This document shows positions 35,104-44,435 of a DNA stretch of 64,000 nt, piece by piece; the first letter of the stretch is position 1, and every line of letters starts with the position of its first letter. A program made the translations under genes and the position numbers. The DNA comes from Exiguobacterium sp. Leaf196 (GTDB lineage Bacteria > Bacillota > Bacilli > Exiguobacteriales > Exiguobacteriaceae): NCBI RefSeq assembly GCF_001423965.1, contig NZ_LMPV01000001.1:75908-139907 (forward strand), given 5' to 3'. The notes beneath the pieces are model-generated. The model did no database searches and was not told where the DNA came from. It saw nothing but the letters and a program-made list of their open reading frames with translations.

Positions 35104-36150
35104 ATGATGAAGAAATTCAATGATACGTTTTTGCGGGCGATCCGTGGCGAGCAGATTGATCACGTTCCCGTCTGGTACATGCGACAAGCAGGTCGTTATC
35201 AAGCGGAATATCGTGAAATCAAGAAGACACGGACGCTTTTCGAGATCACACATGACTCGGAGCTAGGCGCATATGTGACAGAACTACCTGTAAAACAACT
35301 AGGAGTCGATGCAGCGATTCTATATAAAGATATCATGACGCCACTTCCGTCGATGGGCGTTGATGTTGAAATCAAGAGTGGCATCGGTCCAGTCATTGCG
35401 AATCCGATTCGCACGATGGCAGATGTCGAAGCACTGCAACCGTTCAACCGTGAAGATATTCCGTACATTTATGAAACAATTCGTTTATTACGGGAACGAC
35501 TTGAAGTGCCGTTAATTGGTTTTTCCGGGGCGCCATTTACACTTGCGAGCTATATGATTGAAGGTGGACCTTCAAAGGGATACCATAAAACGAAAGCATT
35601 GATGTATGGACAACCTGAAGTATGGCATGCCTTAATGGAGAAACTAGGTGACATGGTCATCGATTACATCAAATCACAAGTAGATGCAGGGATTCAAGCG
35701 TTCCAAATCTTTGATTCATGGGTCGGAACGACAAGCCGGAAAGATTATGTCCGTTACATCAAACCGACGATGGAACGCATTTTCACGGAACTAAAAGATA
35801 CAGGCGTGCCGATGATCATGTTCGGTGTAGGGGCGAGTCATTTGGCAGAAGAGTGGCATAGCTTACCGTTAGACGTCGTTGGACTCGATTGGCGCTTATC
35901 GATCGATGAAGCACGTGAACGTGGGCTGACGAAACCCGTCCAAGGGAACCTCGATCCGTCTTATCTGTTAGCACCATGGGATATCCTTGAAGCGAAAGCG
36001 AAGGAGATTCTCGACATGGGAATGAAACAACCAGGGTTCATCTTTAACCTCGGTCACGGCATCTTCCCGGAAGTTGATCCAGAAGTATTGAAACGTTTGA
36101 CTGCATTTATCCATGATTATTCGAAAGAAAAAATGGAGGTAGAAAAATGA
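35104..36150 (+). CDS. hemE: uroporphyrinogen decarboxylase HemE
   Basis: Converts uroporphyrinogen III to coproporphyrinogen III in haem synthesis; cofactor-free. Family motifs [16 protein letters not shown] (N-terminal) and [18 protein letters not shown] are present, with [13 protein letters not shown] at the end. 348 aa. Two adjacent ATGs (35104, 35107) follow AAAGGGG; either could be used. First gene of hemE-hemH-hemY, the classic Bacillus trio; hemH overlaps its stop by 4 nt. Confidence 0.95.
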   Translation: MMKKFNDTFLRAIRGEQIDHVPVWYMRQAGRYQAEYREIKKTRTLFEITHDSELGAYVTELPVKQLGVDAAILYKDIMTPLPSMGVDVEIKSGIGPVIANPIRTMADVEALQPFNREDIPYIYETIRLLRERLEVPLIGFSGAPFTLASYMIEGGPSKGYHKTKALMYGQPEVWHALMEKLGDMVIDYIKSQVDAGIQAFQIFDSWVGTTSRKDYVRYIKPTMERIFTELKDTGVPMIMFGVGASHLAEEWHSLPLDVVGLDWRLSIDEARERGLTKPVQGNLDPSYLLAPWDILEAKAKEILDMGMKQPGFIFNLGHGIFPEVDPEVLKRLTAFIHDYSKEKMEVEK

Positions 36151-37079
36151 AGACGTTAGGATTACTTGTCATGGCGTATGGTACGCCGTATAAACCTGAA
36201 GATATCGAGCGGTATTATACGCATATCCGCCGCGGACGCAAACCGTCTCCAGAAGCATTGGCAGAGTTGACGGAACGCTACGAAGCCATTGGTGGAGTCT
36301 CACCACTCGCACAAGTCACGATTGACCAGGCAGAAGAGCTGCACCGTCAATTGTCTGAGAAATATGCCGGTGAAATCGAGTTTAAGCTTTATCTTGGTCT
36401 AAAGCACATCGAGCCATTCGTTGAGGATGCTGTCGAGCAAATGGCAAAAGACGGCATCACAGAAGCGGTCACAGTCGTTTTAGCACCGCACTATTCGACG
36501 TTCAGTATTCGTTCATATAATGGTCGTGCGAAGGAAGTCGCAGATCAGCACGGTATTCGTCTCGCATCCGTTGAATCGTGGTACAAAGAAGAAGCATTTC
36601 TCGATTGGTGGGGGAAAGAAATCCGTAAGACGTTCGACGCTTTACCAGTTCCTGAAGAAAAAGCCGTTCTCGTCGTTTCGGCGCACAGTCTGCCTGAGAA
36701 AATCATCGCAAACGGCGATCCGTACCCAGAGCAATTGAAAGAAACTGCCGAATTGATCGCACAACGTGCCGGTGTACCGCATATGATCACAGGTTGGCAA
36801 TCAGCTGGACAAACACCTGAGCCATGGCTCGGCCCTGATGTTCAGGATCTGACACGTGATGTTTACGAAGAAAAAGGATACGAAGCGTTCGTTTACGTGC
36901 CAGTCGGCTTCGTTGCGGACCATCTAGAAGTATTATTCGATAATGACTATGAGTGTAAAGTCGTCTGCGACGAACTCGGAATCCATTATGCGCGACCTGT
37001 CATGCCAAACGCGGATCCTGCTTTCATGAAAGCTGTCACGGAAGCCGTCGCGAAACAGGTGGGTAGTTATGTCCAGTAA
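36147..37079 (+). CDS. hemH: coproporphyrin/protoporphyrin ferrochelatase HemH (CpfC)
   Basis: Inserts ferrous iron into the porphyrin. In Firmicutes the substrate is coproporphyrin III (coproporphyrin-dependent pathway). Catalytic-site motifs [11 protein letters not shown] (His) and [16 protein letters not shown] (Glu) are visible. 310 aa, typical of the monomeric soluble Bacillus type with no iron-sulfur cluster. Start overlaps the hemE stop (ATGA) and hemY starts 10 nt before its end, so the three are translated as a unit. Confidence 0.94.
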   Translation: MKTLGLLVMAYGTPYKPEDIERYYTHIRRGRKPSPEALAELTERYEAIGGVSPLAQVTIDQAEELHRQLSEKYAGEIEFKLYLGLKHIEPFVEDAVEQMAKDGITEAVTVVLAPHYSTFSIRSYNGRAKEVADQHGIRLASVESWYKEEAFLDWWGKEIRKTFDALPVPEEKAVLVVSAHSLPEKIIANGDPYPEQLKETAELIAQRAGVPHMITGWQSAGQTPEPWLGPDVQDLTRDVYEEKGYEAFVYVPVGFVADHLEVLFDNDYECKVVCDELGIHYARPVMPNADPAFMKAVTEAVAKQVGSYVQ

Positions 37080-38478
37080 ACGTCTCGTCATCGTGGGCGG
37101 CGGTATATCAGGACTTGCGGCCGCCTATTATGCAGAGAAACAGTTTCCGGAAATGAACATCACGTTACTTGAGGCAGAAGGTCGTCTCGGTGGTAAGGTG
37201 GCAACATATCGGGACGAAGGATTGACGATCGAGCGGGGACCAGATTCGTATGTAGCACGAAAACACGTACTGACGGATCTCATCGAAGAGATTGGATTAG
37301 GGGAGCAACTCGTTCGTAATAACACGTCGCAAGCCTATATATTGGATGCGCGAGGTCTCCACCCGATTCCAAAAGGTGCCGTCATGGGTATCCCGACGGA
37401 TTTAGAGTTATTTGCAGAGACTTCTTTGTTGACGGAAGAAGAAAAAGCAGAAGTGTCAGAACGATTGCTTCACCCGGCTCCTGATTTGACGATTCCAGAA
37501 ACAGATATCCCACTAGGAGAGTATTTGCGTCCGCGTCTTGGAGATGCGCTCGTCGAGAAGCTGATCGAACCACTTCTTTCAGGCATTTATGCTGGTGATA
37601 TCGATCGGATGAGTACGTTTGCGACCTACCCGCAATTTGTTGCAAATGAACAAAAGGCAGGAAGTTTGTTTGAAGGAATGCGTCTCATGCGTCCGCTTGA
37701 CCAACAACAAGGTCCGACGCTCAAAGCGACAGGTCAATTTTTATCGCTCGCTACTGGACTCGAGTCTCTCGTCGAGCGGCTAGAAGAGGTGCTTGAACGG
37801 ACAGAAATTCGTCTTGAGACACCACTTCGCTCGATTAAACGGGAAGAAGATGGGCGGTATCGTCTCGAAACGGATCATGGTCCAGAGTATGCCGATGATA
37901 TTTTGTTGACGATTCCGCATCGCCAAGTCGTGTCCCTGTTATCAGAAGCGACGCTGCCTGGGCTTGCGAACCTCTCGACACACTCGACGGCGACAGTCAC
38001 GTTGATTTTCGATAAGGAAACAGCGTTGCCGATCGATGGAACAGGTTTCATCGTCAACCGTCAGGCACCGTATTCGATTACAGCGTGTACGGCGATTGAT
38101 CAAAAGTGGAATCATGCAGCACCGAATCATACCGTGCTTCGTGCCTTCATCGGTCGTCCCGGAAAAGATGCACTCGTTCGTGAATCAGACGAAAGGATTG
38201 AACGGGTCGTCTTAGAAGATCTTGAAGCCATCTGTGGTCGTCCGTTGCAACCGGAACGTGTCGTCATCAGTCGTCTATTAGACGGCTTACCGGCCTACAC
38301 GGTAGGGCATGCACAGCGGATTCAAGAAGTGCGAGAAACCATCGCTTCGCACTATCCACACATTCATTTAGCCGGACTTGCTTATGATGGTGTTGGATTG
38401 CCAGACTGTGTAGCAGGTGTCAAAGCGACACTTGAACAAATGGCGTTACAACAACCGGAACCATGTCAAGAATCATGA
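37069..38478 (+). CDS. hemY: coproporphyrinogen III oxidase HemY (CgoX)
   Basis: FAD-dependent oxidase that aromatises coproporphyrinogen III to coproporphyrin III ahead of HemH. The N-terminal dinucleotide-binding fold [18 protein letters not shown] (residues ~6-23) and [11 protein letters not shown] are present, with a C-terminal [25 protein letters not shown] that closes the FAD site. 469 aa. Start lies inside hemH with GTGGGTAG before it. The downstream hairpin ends the operon. Confidence 0.94.
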   Translation: MSSKRLVIVGGGISGLAAAYYAEKQFPEMNITLLEAEGRLGGKVATYRDEGLTIERGPDSYVARKHVLTDLIEEIGLGEQLVRNNTSQAYILDARGLHPIPKGAVMGIPTDLELFAETSLLTEEEKAEVSERLLHPAPDLTIPETDIPLGEYLRPRLGDALVEKLIEPLLSGIYAGDIDRMSTFATYPQFVANEQKAGSLFEGMRLMRPLDQQQGPTLKATGQFLSLATGLESLVERLEEVLERTEIRLETPLRSIKREEDGRYRLETDHGPEYADDILLTIPHRQVVSLLSEATLPGLANLSTHSTATVTLIFDKETALPIDGTGFIVNRQAPYSITACTAIDQKWNHAAPNHTVLRAFIGRPGKDALVRESDERIERVVLEDLEAICGRPLQPERVVISRLLDGLPAYTVGHAQRIQEVRETIASHYPHIHLAGLAYDGVGLPDCVAGVKATLEQMALQQPEPCQES

Positions 38479-38485
38479 AAGACCT

Positions 38486-38527
38486 AAACCTTTTTGAAGC
38501 CATTCGTGCTTTAAAAAGGTTTTTTTG
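38486..38527 (+). terminator. terminator after hemY
   Basis: AAACCTTTTTGAAGC pairs with GTGCTTTAAAAAGGTTT, followed by T7. Confidence 0.8.
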
Positions 38528-38613
38528 TCTTCAAAAGAATGACGCGGAAGGAAACGGGAATAGGAGACAAGGGACCAAAATCGAACAATACCGTTGAAAC
38601 GGGAGGGAATCGT

Positions 38614-40065
38614 ATGGTGGAAGTATGGAGTACGTTCACGATCATCATCGTCTACGGATTGCTCATCATGAATATCTTGGCGGTCCTAACGGTTATTTTT
38701 CTCGAACGGCGCGATATTGGTGCGACGTGGGCATGGGTGTTCATCTTGTATTTCGTTCCGCTCGTTGGGTTTCTCGTCTATCTGTTTTTCGGAAGATTGT
38801 TGAAAAAATCGAATTTTTATCGTATTACGGAAGAAGAACAACTAGAACACGATAGACGGATTGCCTTACAGAAAAAAGAACTCGTGACGATGGGGCGGCA
38901 CCCGATGATTCAAAAGCACCGGGATATGATTCGGATGAATCTGATGTCGAACGGTTCGTTACTCAGTCTCTCGAATCAACTGCAGATTCTTTCGGATGGA
39001 GAACAGAAATTCAATCGGATGATTCAAGATATCCGCCAGGCAGAGCATGAAGTGAATATTCAATACTACATCATTCAGAAAGATCGCCTTGGGCTAGCGT
39101 TGATCGATACATTAACCGAATGTGCCCGTCGTGGAATCAAAGTCCGTCTATTATATGATGCTGTCGGATCACGTAGTCTCAAACGGACGGATTTCAAAGA
39201 TTTACTGGTACACGGGGGAGAAGTGTTCGCTTTTTTCCCGTCGACGATTGGTTTCGTTAATTTTCGCTTAAATAACCGCAATCACCGTAAATCCTGTATC
39301 ATTGACGGTCGAATCGGCTACATTGGTGGATTTAACGTCGGTACGGAATATCTAGGTATCGATGAAAAGTTCGGCTACTGGCGGGATACGCATTTTCGCT
39401 TGAAAGGTGATGTCGTTCACGATCAGCTCGACCGTTTTATTCTTGACTGGAATCAAGCGAGTGACGTCTATACAGAAAAATCATTGTTCTACTACGGGAC
39501 ACACAGGGTTCAGAGTATATTACCGATGCAGATCGTCACGTCGGGTCCGGATTCCCGTTCAGAATATCTGAAGCTTGCTTTGATCAAGATGATCAATGAG
39601 GCAAAGCGGACGATTTACATTCAATCGCCTTATTTCATTCCAGACACGAGTTATTTAGATGCATGTAAGGCAGCTCTTCTGTCTGGAGTGGAGGTGCGCA
39701 TCATGATTCCGAATAAGCCGGACCATCCATTCGTTTATTGGGCGACGACAGCTGCTGTAGGAGAGTTGTTGTCGTACGGAGCTAAAGTCTACACGTATGA
39801 ACCTGGATTTTTACATGCGAAGACGATTGTTGTTGATGGAGAGATTGCTTCAGTCGGGACGACGAATATCGATGCACGAAGTTTCCGTTTAAATTTCGAA
39901 ATGAATACAATTGTCTATGATCAGGAAGTAGCAATTGAACTAGAACGGCTCTTCTTAGCCGATTGTGATGTATCAAAGCTCATGACGGTCGAGTCGTATG
40001 TTGCGCGTTCAAGAATGATCAAATTCAAGGAAAGTATTTCGCGTTTGTTGTCACCGATTTTGTAA
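38614..40065 (+). CDS. cls: cardiolipin synthase
   Basis: Condenses phosphatidylglycerol into cardiolipin at the membrane. Two N-terminal helices (TIIIVYGLLIMNILAVLTVIFL and ATWAWVFILYFVPLVGFLVYLFFG) precede two phospholipase-D domains with HKD motifs HRKSCIID and HAKTIVVD. 483 aa from ATG 38614 after GGGAGGG; the longer frame from 38539 adds 25 polar residues without a ribosome site. Stands alone. Confidence 0.93.
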   Translation: MVEVWSTFTIIIVYGLLIMNILAVLTVIFLERRDIGATWAWVFILYFVPLVGFLVYLFFGRLLKKSNFYRITEEEQLEHDRRIALQKKELVTMGRHPMIQKHRDMIRMNLMSNGSLLSLSNQLQILSDGEQKFNRMIQDIRQAEHEVNIQYYIIQKDRLGLALIDTLTECARRGIKVRLLYDAVGSRSLKRTDFKDLLVHGGEVFAFFPSTIGFVNFRLNNRNHRKSCIIDGRIGYIGGFNVGTEYLGIDEKFGYWRDTHFRLKGDVVHDQLDRFILDWNQASDVYTEKSLFYYGTHRVQSILPMQIVTSGPDSRSEYLKLALIKMINEAKRTIYIQSPYFIPDTSYLDACKAALLSGVEVRIMIPNKPDHPFVYWATTAAVGELLSYGAKVYTYEPGFLHAKTIVVDGEIASVGTTNIDARSFRLNFEMNTIVYDQEVAIELERLFLADCDVSKLMTVESYVARSRMIKFKESISRLLSPIL

Positions 40066-40140
40066 ACCGTGTTTACGACCAGTCAAAATGTGAAAAATGG
40101 TATAGTGGTATGGAAATAGAAAAAGAGGAGAGTGAAGACG

Positions 40141-41022
40141 ATGGCAAATCCAATTAAATTACTCGTATCAGACATGGATGGTACCGTTCTTTCGGGCAAA
40201 CAACGAATAGAACCGGAGACGATTCAGGCAATTGAAGCAGCACGCGAACAAGGTGTCGAGTTTGCAATTGCAACAGGACGTAATTACTTAAATGCTAAAG
40301 AATTGACGGATGCCGCAGGAATTCATTGTCCGATCATTGCTTCAAACGGGGCACGTGTGATGACCGTCGATGGAGAAGAGTTGAGTGCGACGACTCTGAC
40401 GACAGAACAAGCACAGCAAATTTACGGCATCATTAGCCAGTACGAAGTCTTCTTCGAGATGTTCTGTGATCAAGGACTCGTGACAGCGCAAGGAGCGACG
40501 ATTGATGCAGCCTACGATTCGTTAAAAGAATTAAGTGAAGAAAGTGATCGGGCAAAACAAGTGCTTGATTTCTTCCACGATCGCTATTATGTCCACGAAG
40601 ACGTCAAGATGATTGATGGATTCCGGTCATACATTCGTAATCAAGCGGGAAAAGTATTCAAGTTCATTTCGTTCTCATTTGATCAAGAATTGATGAAAAC
40701 AATCTGGCAGGAAATCGAGCAGAAAGTCGAGGGTGTCTATGTCACGTCGTCAGGACACGATAACATCGAAGTCATGGCAGTCGGTGCCGATAAAGGAACG
40801 GCAGTTAAAATCCTCGCGGACCACCTTGGTGTGCCGATCGAACAAGTCGCTGTCATCGGTGATAATCTGAACGATCTTCCCATGTTTAAGGTTGCTGGAA
40901 AGGCGATCGCGATGGGGAATGGTCATGATGAAGCAAAAGCGATTGCGCATCACGTGACGAAAACAAACGATGAGCACGGCGTCGGATATGCGATTCAGCA
41001 ATTGGCGTCCCGTGCTTGGTAA
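40141..41022 (+). CDS. Cof-type HAD-IIB sugar-phosphate phosphatase
   Basis: Haloacid-dehalogenase phosphatase with a C2B cap. Motif I LLVSDMDGTVLSG, motif II around IIASNGA, and motif IV GDNLNDLPMF are all present, so it is likely active; the substrate is unknown (sugar phosphates or pyridoxal/flavin phosphates for relatives). 293 aa. ATG 40141 is preferred, 10 nt after GAGGAG; the GTG at 40132 sits too close to it. mscL follows after 12 nt. Confidence 0.88.
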   Translation: MANPIKLLVSDMDGTVLSGKQRIEPETIQAIEAAREQGVEFAIATGRNYLNAKELTDAAGIHCPIIASNGARVMTVDGEELSATTLTTEQAQQIYGIISQYEVFFEMFCDQGLVTAQGATIDAAYDSLKELSEESDRAKQVLDFFHDRYYVHEDVKMIDGFRSYIRNQAGKVFKFISFSFDQELMKTIWQEIEQKVEGVYVTSSGHDNIEVMAVGADKGTAVKILADHLGVPIEQVAVIGDNLNDLPMFKVAGKAIAMGNGHDEAKAIAHHVTKTNDEHGVGYAIQQLASRAW

Positions 41023-41034
41023 GGGGGACGTTTC

Positions 41035-41421
41035 ATGTTTAAGGCATTTAAGGAGTTTGCTTTTCGAGGCAATGTGATCGATTTAGCGGTCGGAGTCATT
41101 CTCGGTGCTGCGTTCAGCGGGATTATCAAATCACTCGTCGACAGCGTCTTCATGCCGTTGATCGGTATCATCATCGGTGGTATTGATGTCAAAGGATTAT
41201 CAATCATGGTCGGAAATGCAAAATTACAGTACGGTCAGTTCCTTCAGGCGAGTATCGAATTCTTATTGATTGCCTTTGCTTTGTTCATCTTCGTCAAAGG
41301 AATCACTTCGTTCCGGAAGAAGGAAGAAGTCGTCGAAGAAGAAGCGGTACCAACGACAGAAGAAAAACTATTGACAGAAATCAGAGATGCCTTGATTCGT
41401 CAAAATGAGTCATCACCCTAA
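41035..41421 (+). CDS. mscL: large-conductance mechanosensitive channel MscL
   Basis: Pentameric emergency valve against hypo-osmotic shock. The N-terminal amphipathic segment MFKAFKEFAFRGNVIDLAVGVILGAAFSGIIKSLV carries the family signature (FRGNVIDLAVGVILGAAF). TM2 is EFLLIAFALFIFVKGI, then a charged C-terminal bundle. 128 aa, as expected. RBS AAGGGGGA. It is probably cotranscribed with the HAD gene. Confidence 0.95.
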   Translation: MFKAFKEFAFRGNVIDLAVGVILGAAFSGIIKSLVDSVFMPLIGIIIGGIDVKGLSIMVGNAKLQYGQFLQASIEFLLIAFALFIFVKGITSFRKKEEVVEEEAVPTTEEKLLTEIRDALIRQNESSP

Positions 41422-41436
41422 AACTGATATATACCA

Positions 41437-41476
41437 AAAGCCTGTCTCACATATTTATGTGAAACAGGCTTTTTTG
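41437..41476. terminator. bidirectional terminator after mscL
   Basis: AAAAGCCTGT...TCACAT pairs with ATGTGA..ACAGGCTTTTTT. It serves mscL and the convergent helicase gene. Confidence 0.88.
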
Positions 41477-41478
41477 GC

Positions 41479-43641
41479 TCATAAAATTTCGAGTAATGCA
41501 TTTTCGGAGCAGACTTGTAACGAAAGCTGTTTTTTCATTCCTTGATCAAATGAAATTTCTAGCACGTCATCAACCAGGTGCAAGACGGTTCCGGGACCAA
41601 ATGCTGTATGCGATACACGCATGTTCTCAGTGATCGGAAGTGGAGGAACTTTAGCTCGCGCTGCAATGGCAGGACGTTGGCGTTCTATTTTTCGTTTTGC
41701 GGAATCCGGTGTAACAAGACGATGAACGTCTTCGACGAATGGTGAGACATCGAACGATTTCGATTTAAAACGATAAGACAGGAGATGCAGTTCGTGTCGT
41801 GCCCGTGTCATCCCGACGTAAAACAAGCGTGCTGCTTCTTCCATATCATCGAGTTGTCCATTCTTGTACGCCTTGATCGTGTCAGCCGATGGAAGAATAC
41901 CAGCAACGAGATCAATCATAAAGACGCGATCAAATTCAAGCCCCTTTGCACTGTGAAAGGTCGAAAGGGTGACCGCATTTTGATTTTTGTTTTGTTTCGC
42001 ATCACGCATCAACTGTTCGAGATGCGCGATCCGCTCACGAAAGGCGAGTAACGTCGGTACATCACTTGCGATGTTATCGATCGTATTTAATGTCTCAAGC
42101 AGGTGATCGAGACTAAAACCGAGACTCTCACTCATTTTCCGCAAATTCTTTTCGTAGCCCAGTTCATGACGAATCAATGAGAGGGCAGCAGACGGTCGAA
42201 CGGTCTGAATGGAAGCGAATGTGCGCTTCATTTGTTGAAGTTGTTTCTTTTGATAAAACTTCATCTCGATTTTGTTTATGAGTAGATCAAATACAGATTC
42301 ACCCGAACCAAACTGTTGCAATTGAGCCAGTTGAGCTTTTGAGATATATCCGGCGAACTTCGTATGGATGGTTGCTAGAATCTCGATATCTGTTGGATCT
42401 TGTGCGAATGTCATGAAATTTAAAATATCCTTCAAAATCCAATGACTGAAGAATTTATGATCAACATCCTTAATGTAAAAAGGAATGTTTGCTTGATCTA
42501 ACGCATTCATGACGTTGATCGAAGAAGCATTGTTGCGATATAAGATGGCGACTTCGCGGTAATTCGTTTCCGTCCGTAACTGATTCAATAAATAACGAGT
42601 CTGATCTTCATAAGTCGGTAGCGTCTCTAAGATAATTGGACGAACCGCAGCATTCTCCGTGAACATCTGTTTCGGATAACGTGCTTTATTACGTTGGATG
42701 AACTGATTGGCGACTGAGACGATGTCCTTTGATGAGCGATAATTTTGTTCCATGTAAAGAATCGTCGCATTCGGATACGTATCCTTGAAGTGGAGAATCT
42801 TGGATGCATCTGCGCCACGCCAACTGTAAAGCGTCTGGTCATCGTCCGCGACGACACAAAGGCGATTGTGGGGTAAGGCTAACTTTTCAACCAGTTGATG
42901 CTGAACGAGTGATGTATCTTGACTCTCATCTGTCAGAATATAATCGAAGCGACGTTGGTAATGTTGCAATAGACGACGGTCTTGTTCCAAAATCGTATTA
43001 GCATACGTCAACATATCATCGAAATCAAGTAACGGATGTAGAGGATCACGAGACTTGAATTGTTCATATGCGACGTAGATGTCAGGAAAGTGTTTGATCG
43101 TCGTCGGTACTGCCTTGATTTCTTTTAAAGAAAGAAGGCGATTTTTGACAAAGGAAATCATCCGTAACAACTCATCCATTTGATCATCGGTAATGACACT
43201 TCGATTAATTTCCTGGAAAATACGGCGCAGTAACATCCGTTTATGTGGCGCATTCGGATGTTGTTGATCCATCGGTCCTTCGATGATCGTATAGGAGAGG
43301 CGTTGTTGAGACGTATGGTCCCGGACGACTTGAAAAGCAAAACTGTGGATTGTCGAAAAAGCCGCTGTTGTTCCGATTAGTTCATGGAATAAATGATAAA
43401 ATCGATCCGCCATCTCGCGAGCTGCCGCTTTACTGAAGGTCAGTCCAAGAATACGATGTGGTTCAATTTTTTTTTGTAAAATCAAATAGGCAATCTTAAA
43501 ATTAAGGGTCGTTGTTTTTCCAGAGCCGGGTGAGGCGAGTAACAGCAACGGACCATGGTCATGTTCAATTGCCTGTTGTTGGACAGGATTCAATTGAATG
43601 CCGGTCAATCGCTCCATCTGTTCGAAAAAATCTTCATGCAT
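41479..43641 (-). CDS. UvrD/Rep-family ATP-dependent helicase (YjcD-like)
   Basis: Superfamily 1 DNA helicase, 720 aa. Motif I ASPGSGKTTTL, motif Ia LTFSKAAAREM, motif II TDESQDTS, motif III ADDDQTLYSWRGAD, motif IV EQNYRSS, motif V LSTFHSAKGLEFDRVFM and motif VI LFYVGMTRAR are all visible. The DESQD box and size fit Bacillus YjcD better than PcrA, which usually sits in an operon with ligA. Likely in repair or recombination. Start 43641 is chosen because AGGTGA lies 8 nt upstream. Confidence 0.88.
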   Translation of the reverse strand: MHEDFFEQMERLTGIQLNPVQQQAIEHDHGPLLLLASPGSGKTTTLNFKIAYLILQKKIEPHRILGLTFSKAAAREMADRFYHLFHELIGTTAAFSTIHSFAFQVVRDHTSQQRLSYTIIEGPMDQQHPNAPHKRMLLRRIFQEINRSVITDDQMDELLRMISFVKNRLLSLKEIKAVPTTIKHFPDIYVAYEQFKSRDPLHPLLDFDDMLTYANTILEQDRRLLQHYQRRFDYILTDESQDTSLVQHQLVEKLALPHNRLCVVADDDQTLYSWRGADASKILHFKDTYPNATILYMEQNYRSSKDIVSVANQFIQRNKARYPKQMFTENAAVRPIILETLPTYEDQTRYLLNQLRTETNYREVAILYRNNASSINVMNALDQANIPFYIKDVDHKFFSHWILKDILNFMTFAQDPTDIEILATIHTKFAGYISKAQLAQLQQFGSGESVFDLLINKIEMKFYQKKQLQQMKRTFASIQTVRPSAALSLIRHELGYEKNLRKMSESLGFSLDHLLETLNTIDNIASDVPTLLAFRERIAHLEQLMRDAKQNKNQNAVTLSTFHSAKGLEFDRVFMIDLVAGILPSADTIKAYKNGQLDDMEEAARLFYVGMTRARHELHLLSYRFKSKSFDVSPFVEDVHRLVTPDSAKRKIERQRPAIAARAKVPPLPITENMRVSHTAFGPGTVLHLVDDVLEISFDQGMKKQLSLQVCSENALLEIL

Positions 43642-43841
43642 GATACAGTTCACCTCGAGCGTTTAATTTCGTGTCCATTAAATCGAACTCTCCCTAGTGT
43701 AGCATTTTTAATGATCGGATTGGATTACTGAAAGACGAACCGTGGAATAAAGAGACAAAAGACTATTGGAAGCAATGTAAGAGGAGTGCCTTTAAAAGAC
43801 TAGGCAAATGGACTCAAAAATATTAAAATGGGAATAGATGT

Positions 43842-43857
43842 AAGAGAGTACTCTCTT
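43842..43857. promoter_or_regulatory. 16-bp perfect palindrome before the GNAT gene
   Basis: AAGAGAGTACTCTCTT, ending 26 bp before the start codon at 43883. It could be an operator or an RNA hairpin in the leader; no promoter consensus is clear around it. Confidence 0.45.
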
Positions 43858-43882
43858 GTCCTGTACAAAGAGGGAAGGCGGA

Positions 43883-44386
43883 ATGAGAATGTCTGTAGTG
43901 AAATTACACATGTATACAAATGAACATTATGAACAATGTGAGGCGTTCATTCTTCCGGAAGAACAAGTTCAGTTTACTTCTTTTCCAACGGATGTCGTTA
44001 CGGATGCGGTTGCACATCCCGATAAGTTTCCGGTTGTTATTAAAAAAGACGAGCTCGTCGTCGGATTTTTTATTCTCCATCTCAATCCCCCTAAAACACA
44101 CCGGACGGATGAACAAAGTGTCCTGTTACGTGCCTTTTCGATTGATGAACGGCATCAACATCAAGGATACGCGAAGGAAGCGATGATGCAGTTACCGGAG
44201 TTCGTTCATCATCATTTCCCGGAAGTCACATCGATTACACTTGCGGTCAATAAAAAGAATATCGCTGCAAAATCACTGTATTTCAAGACGGGATATGTCG
44301 ATACGTTACAATCGGTCATGGGTCCAATCGGAGAGCAACATATTCTCGCCTTCGATTTAGAAAAGGAATCACGATTGAAGCAGTGA
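43883..44386 (+). CDS. GNAT-family N-acetyltransferase
   Basis: 167 aa with the acetyl-CoA-binding core: VLLRAFSIDERHQHQGYAKEAM (motif A, residues ~85-106) and TLAVNKKNIAAKSLYFKTGY (motif B). The central strand GFFILHLNP precedes it. Substrate unknown. ATG 43883 follows AGGGAAGG; a second ATG two codons on is equally possible. A perfect palindrome just upstream suggests specific regulation. Confidence 0.82.
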   Translation: MRMSVVKLHMYTNEHYEQCEAFILPEEQVQFTSFPTDVVTDAVAHPDKFPVVIKKDELVVGFFILHLNPPKTHRTDEQSVLLRAFSIDERHQHQGYAKEAMMQLPEFVHHHFPEVTSITLAVNKKNIAAKSLYFKTGYVDTLQSVMGPIGEQHILAFDLEKESRLKQ

Positions 44387-44390
44387 AGTA

Positions 44391-44430
44391 AAAAAGCATT
44401 TTCCTGATTATGTTCAGGAAAATGCTTTTT
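44391..44430. terminator. bidirectional terminator between GNAT and sucrase genes
   Basis: AAAAAGCATTTTCCTGA pairs with TCAGGAAAATGCTTTTT around ATTATG. Confidence 0.92.
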
Positions 44431-44435
44431 GTTAT

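Noticed and set aside
41479..43641. PcrA as the identity of the UvrD-type helicase
   Set aside because: PcrA is normally followed by ligA; this gene stands alone and its motifs look more like YjcD.
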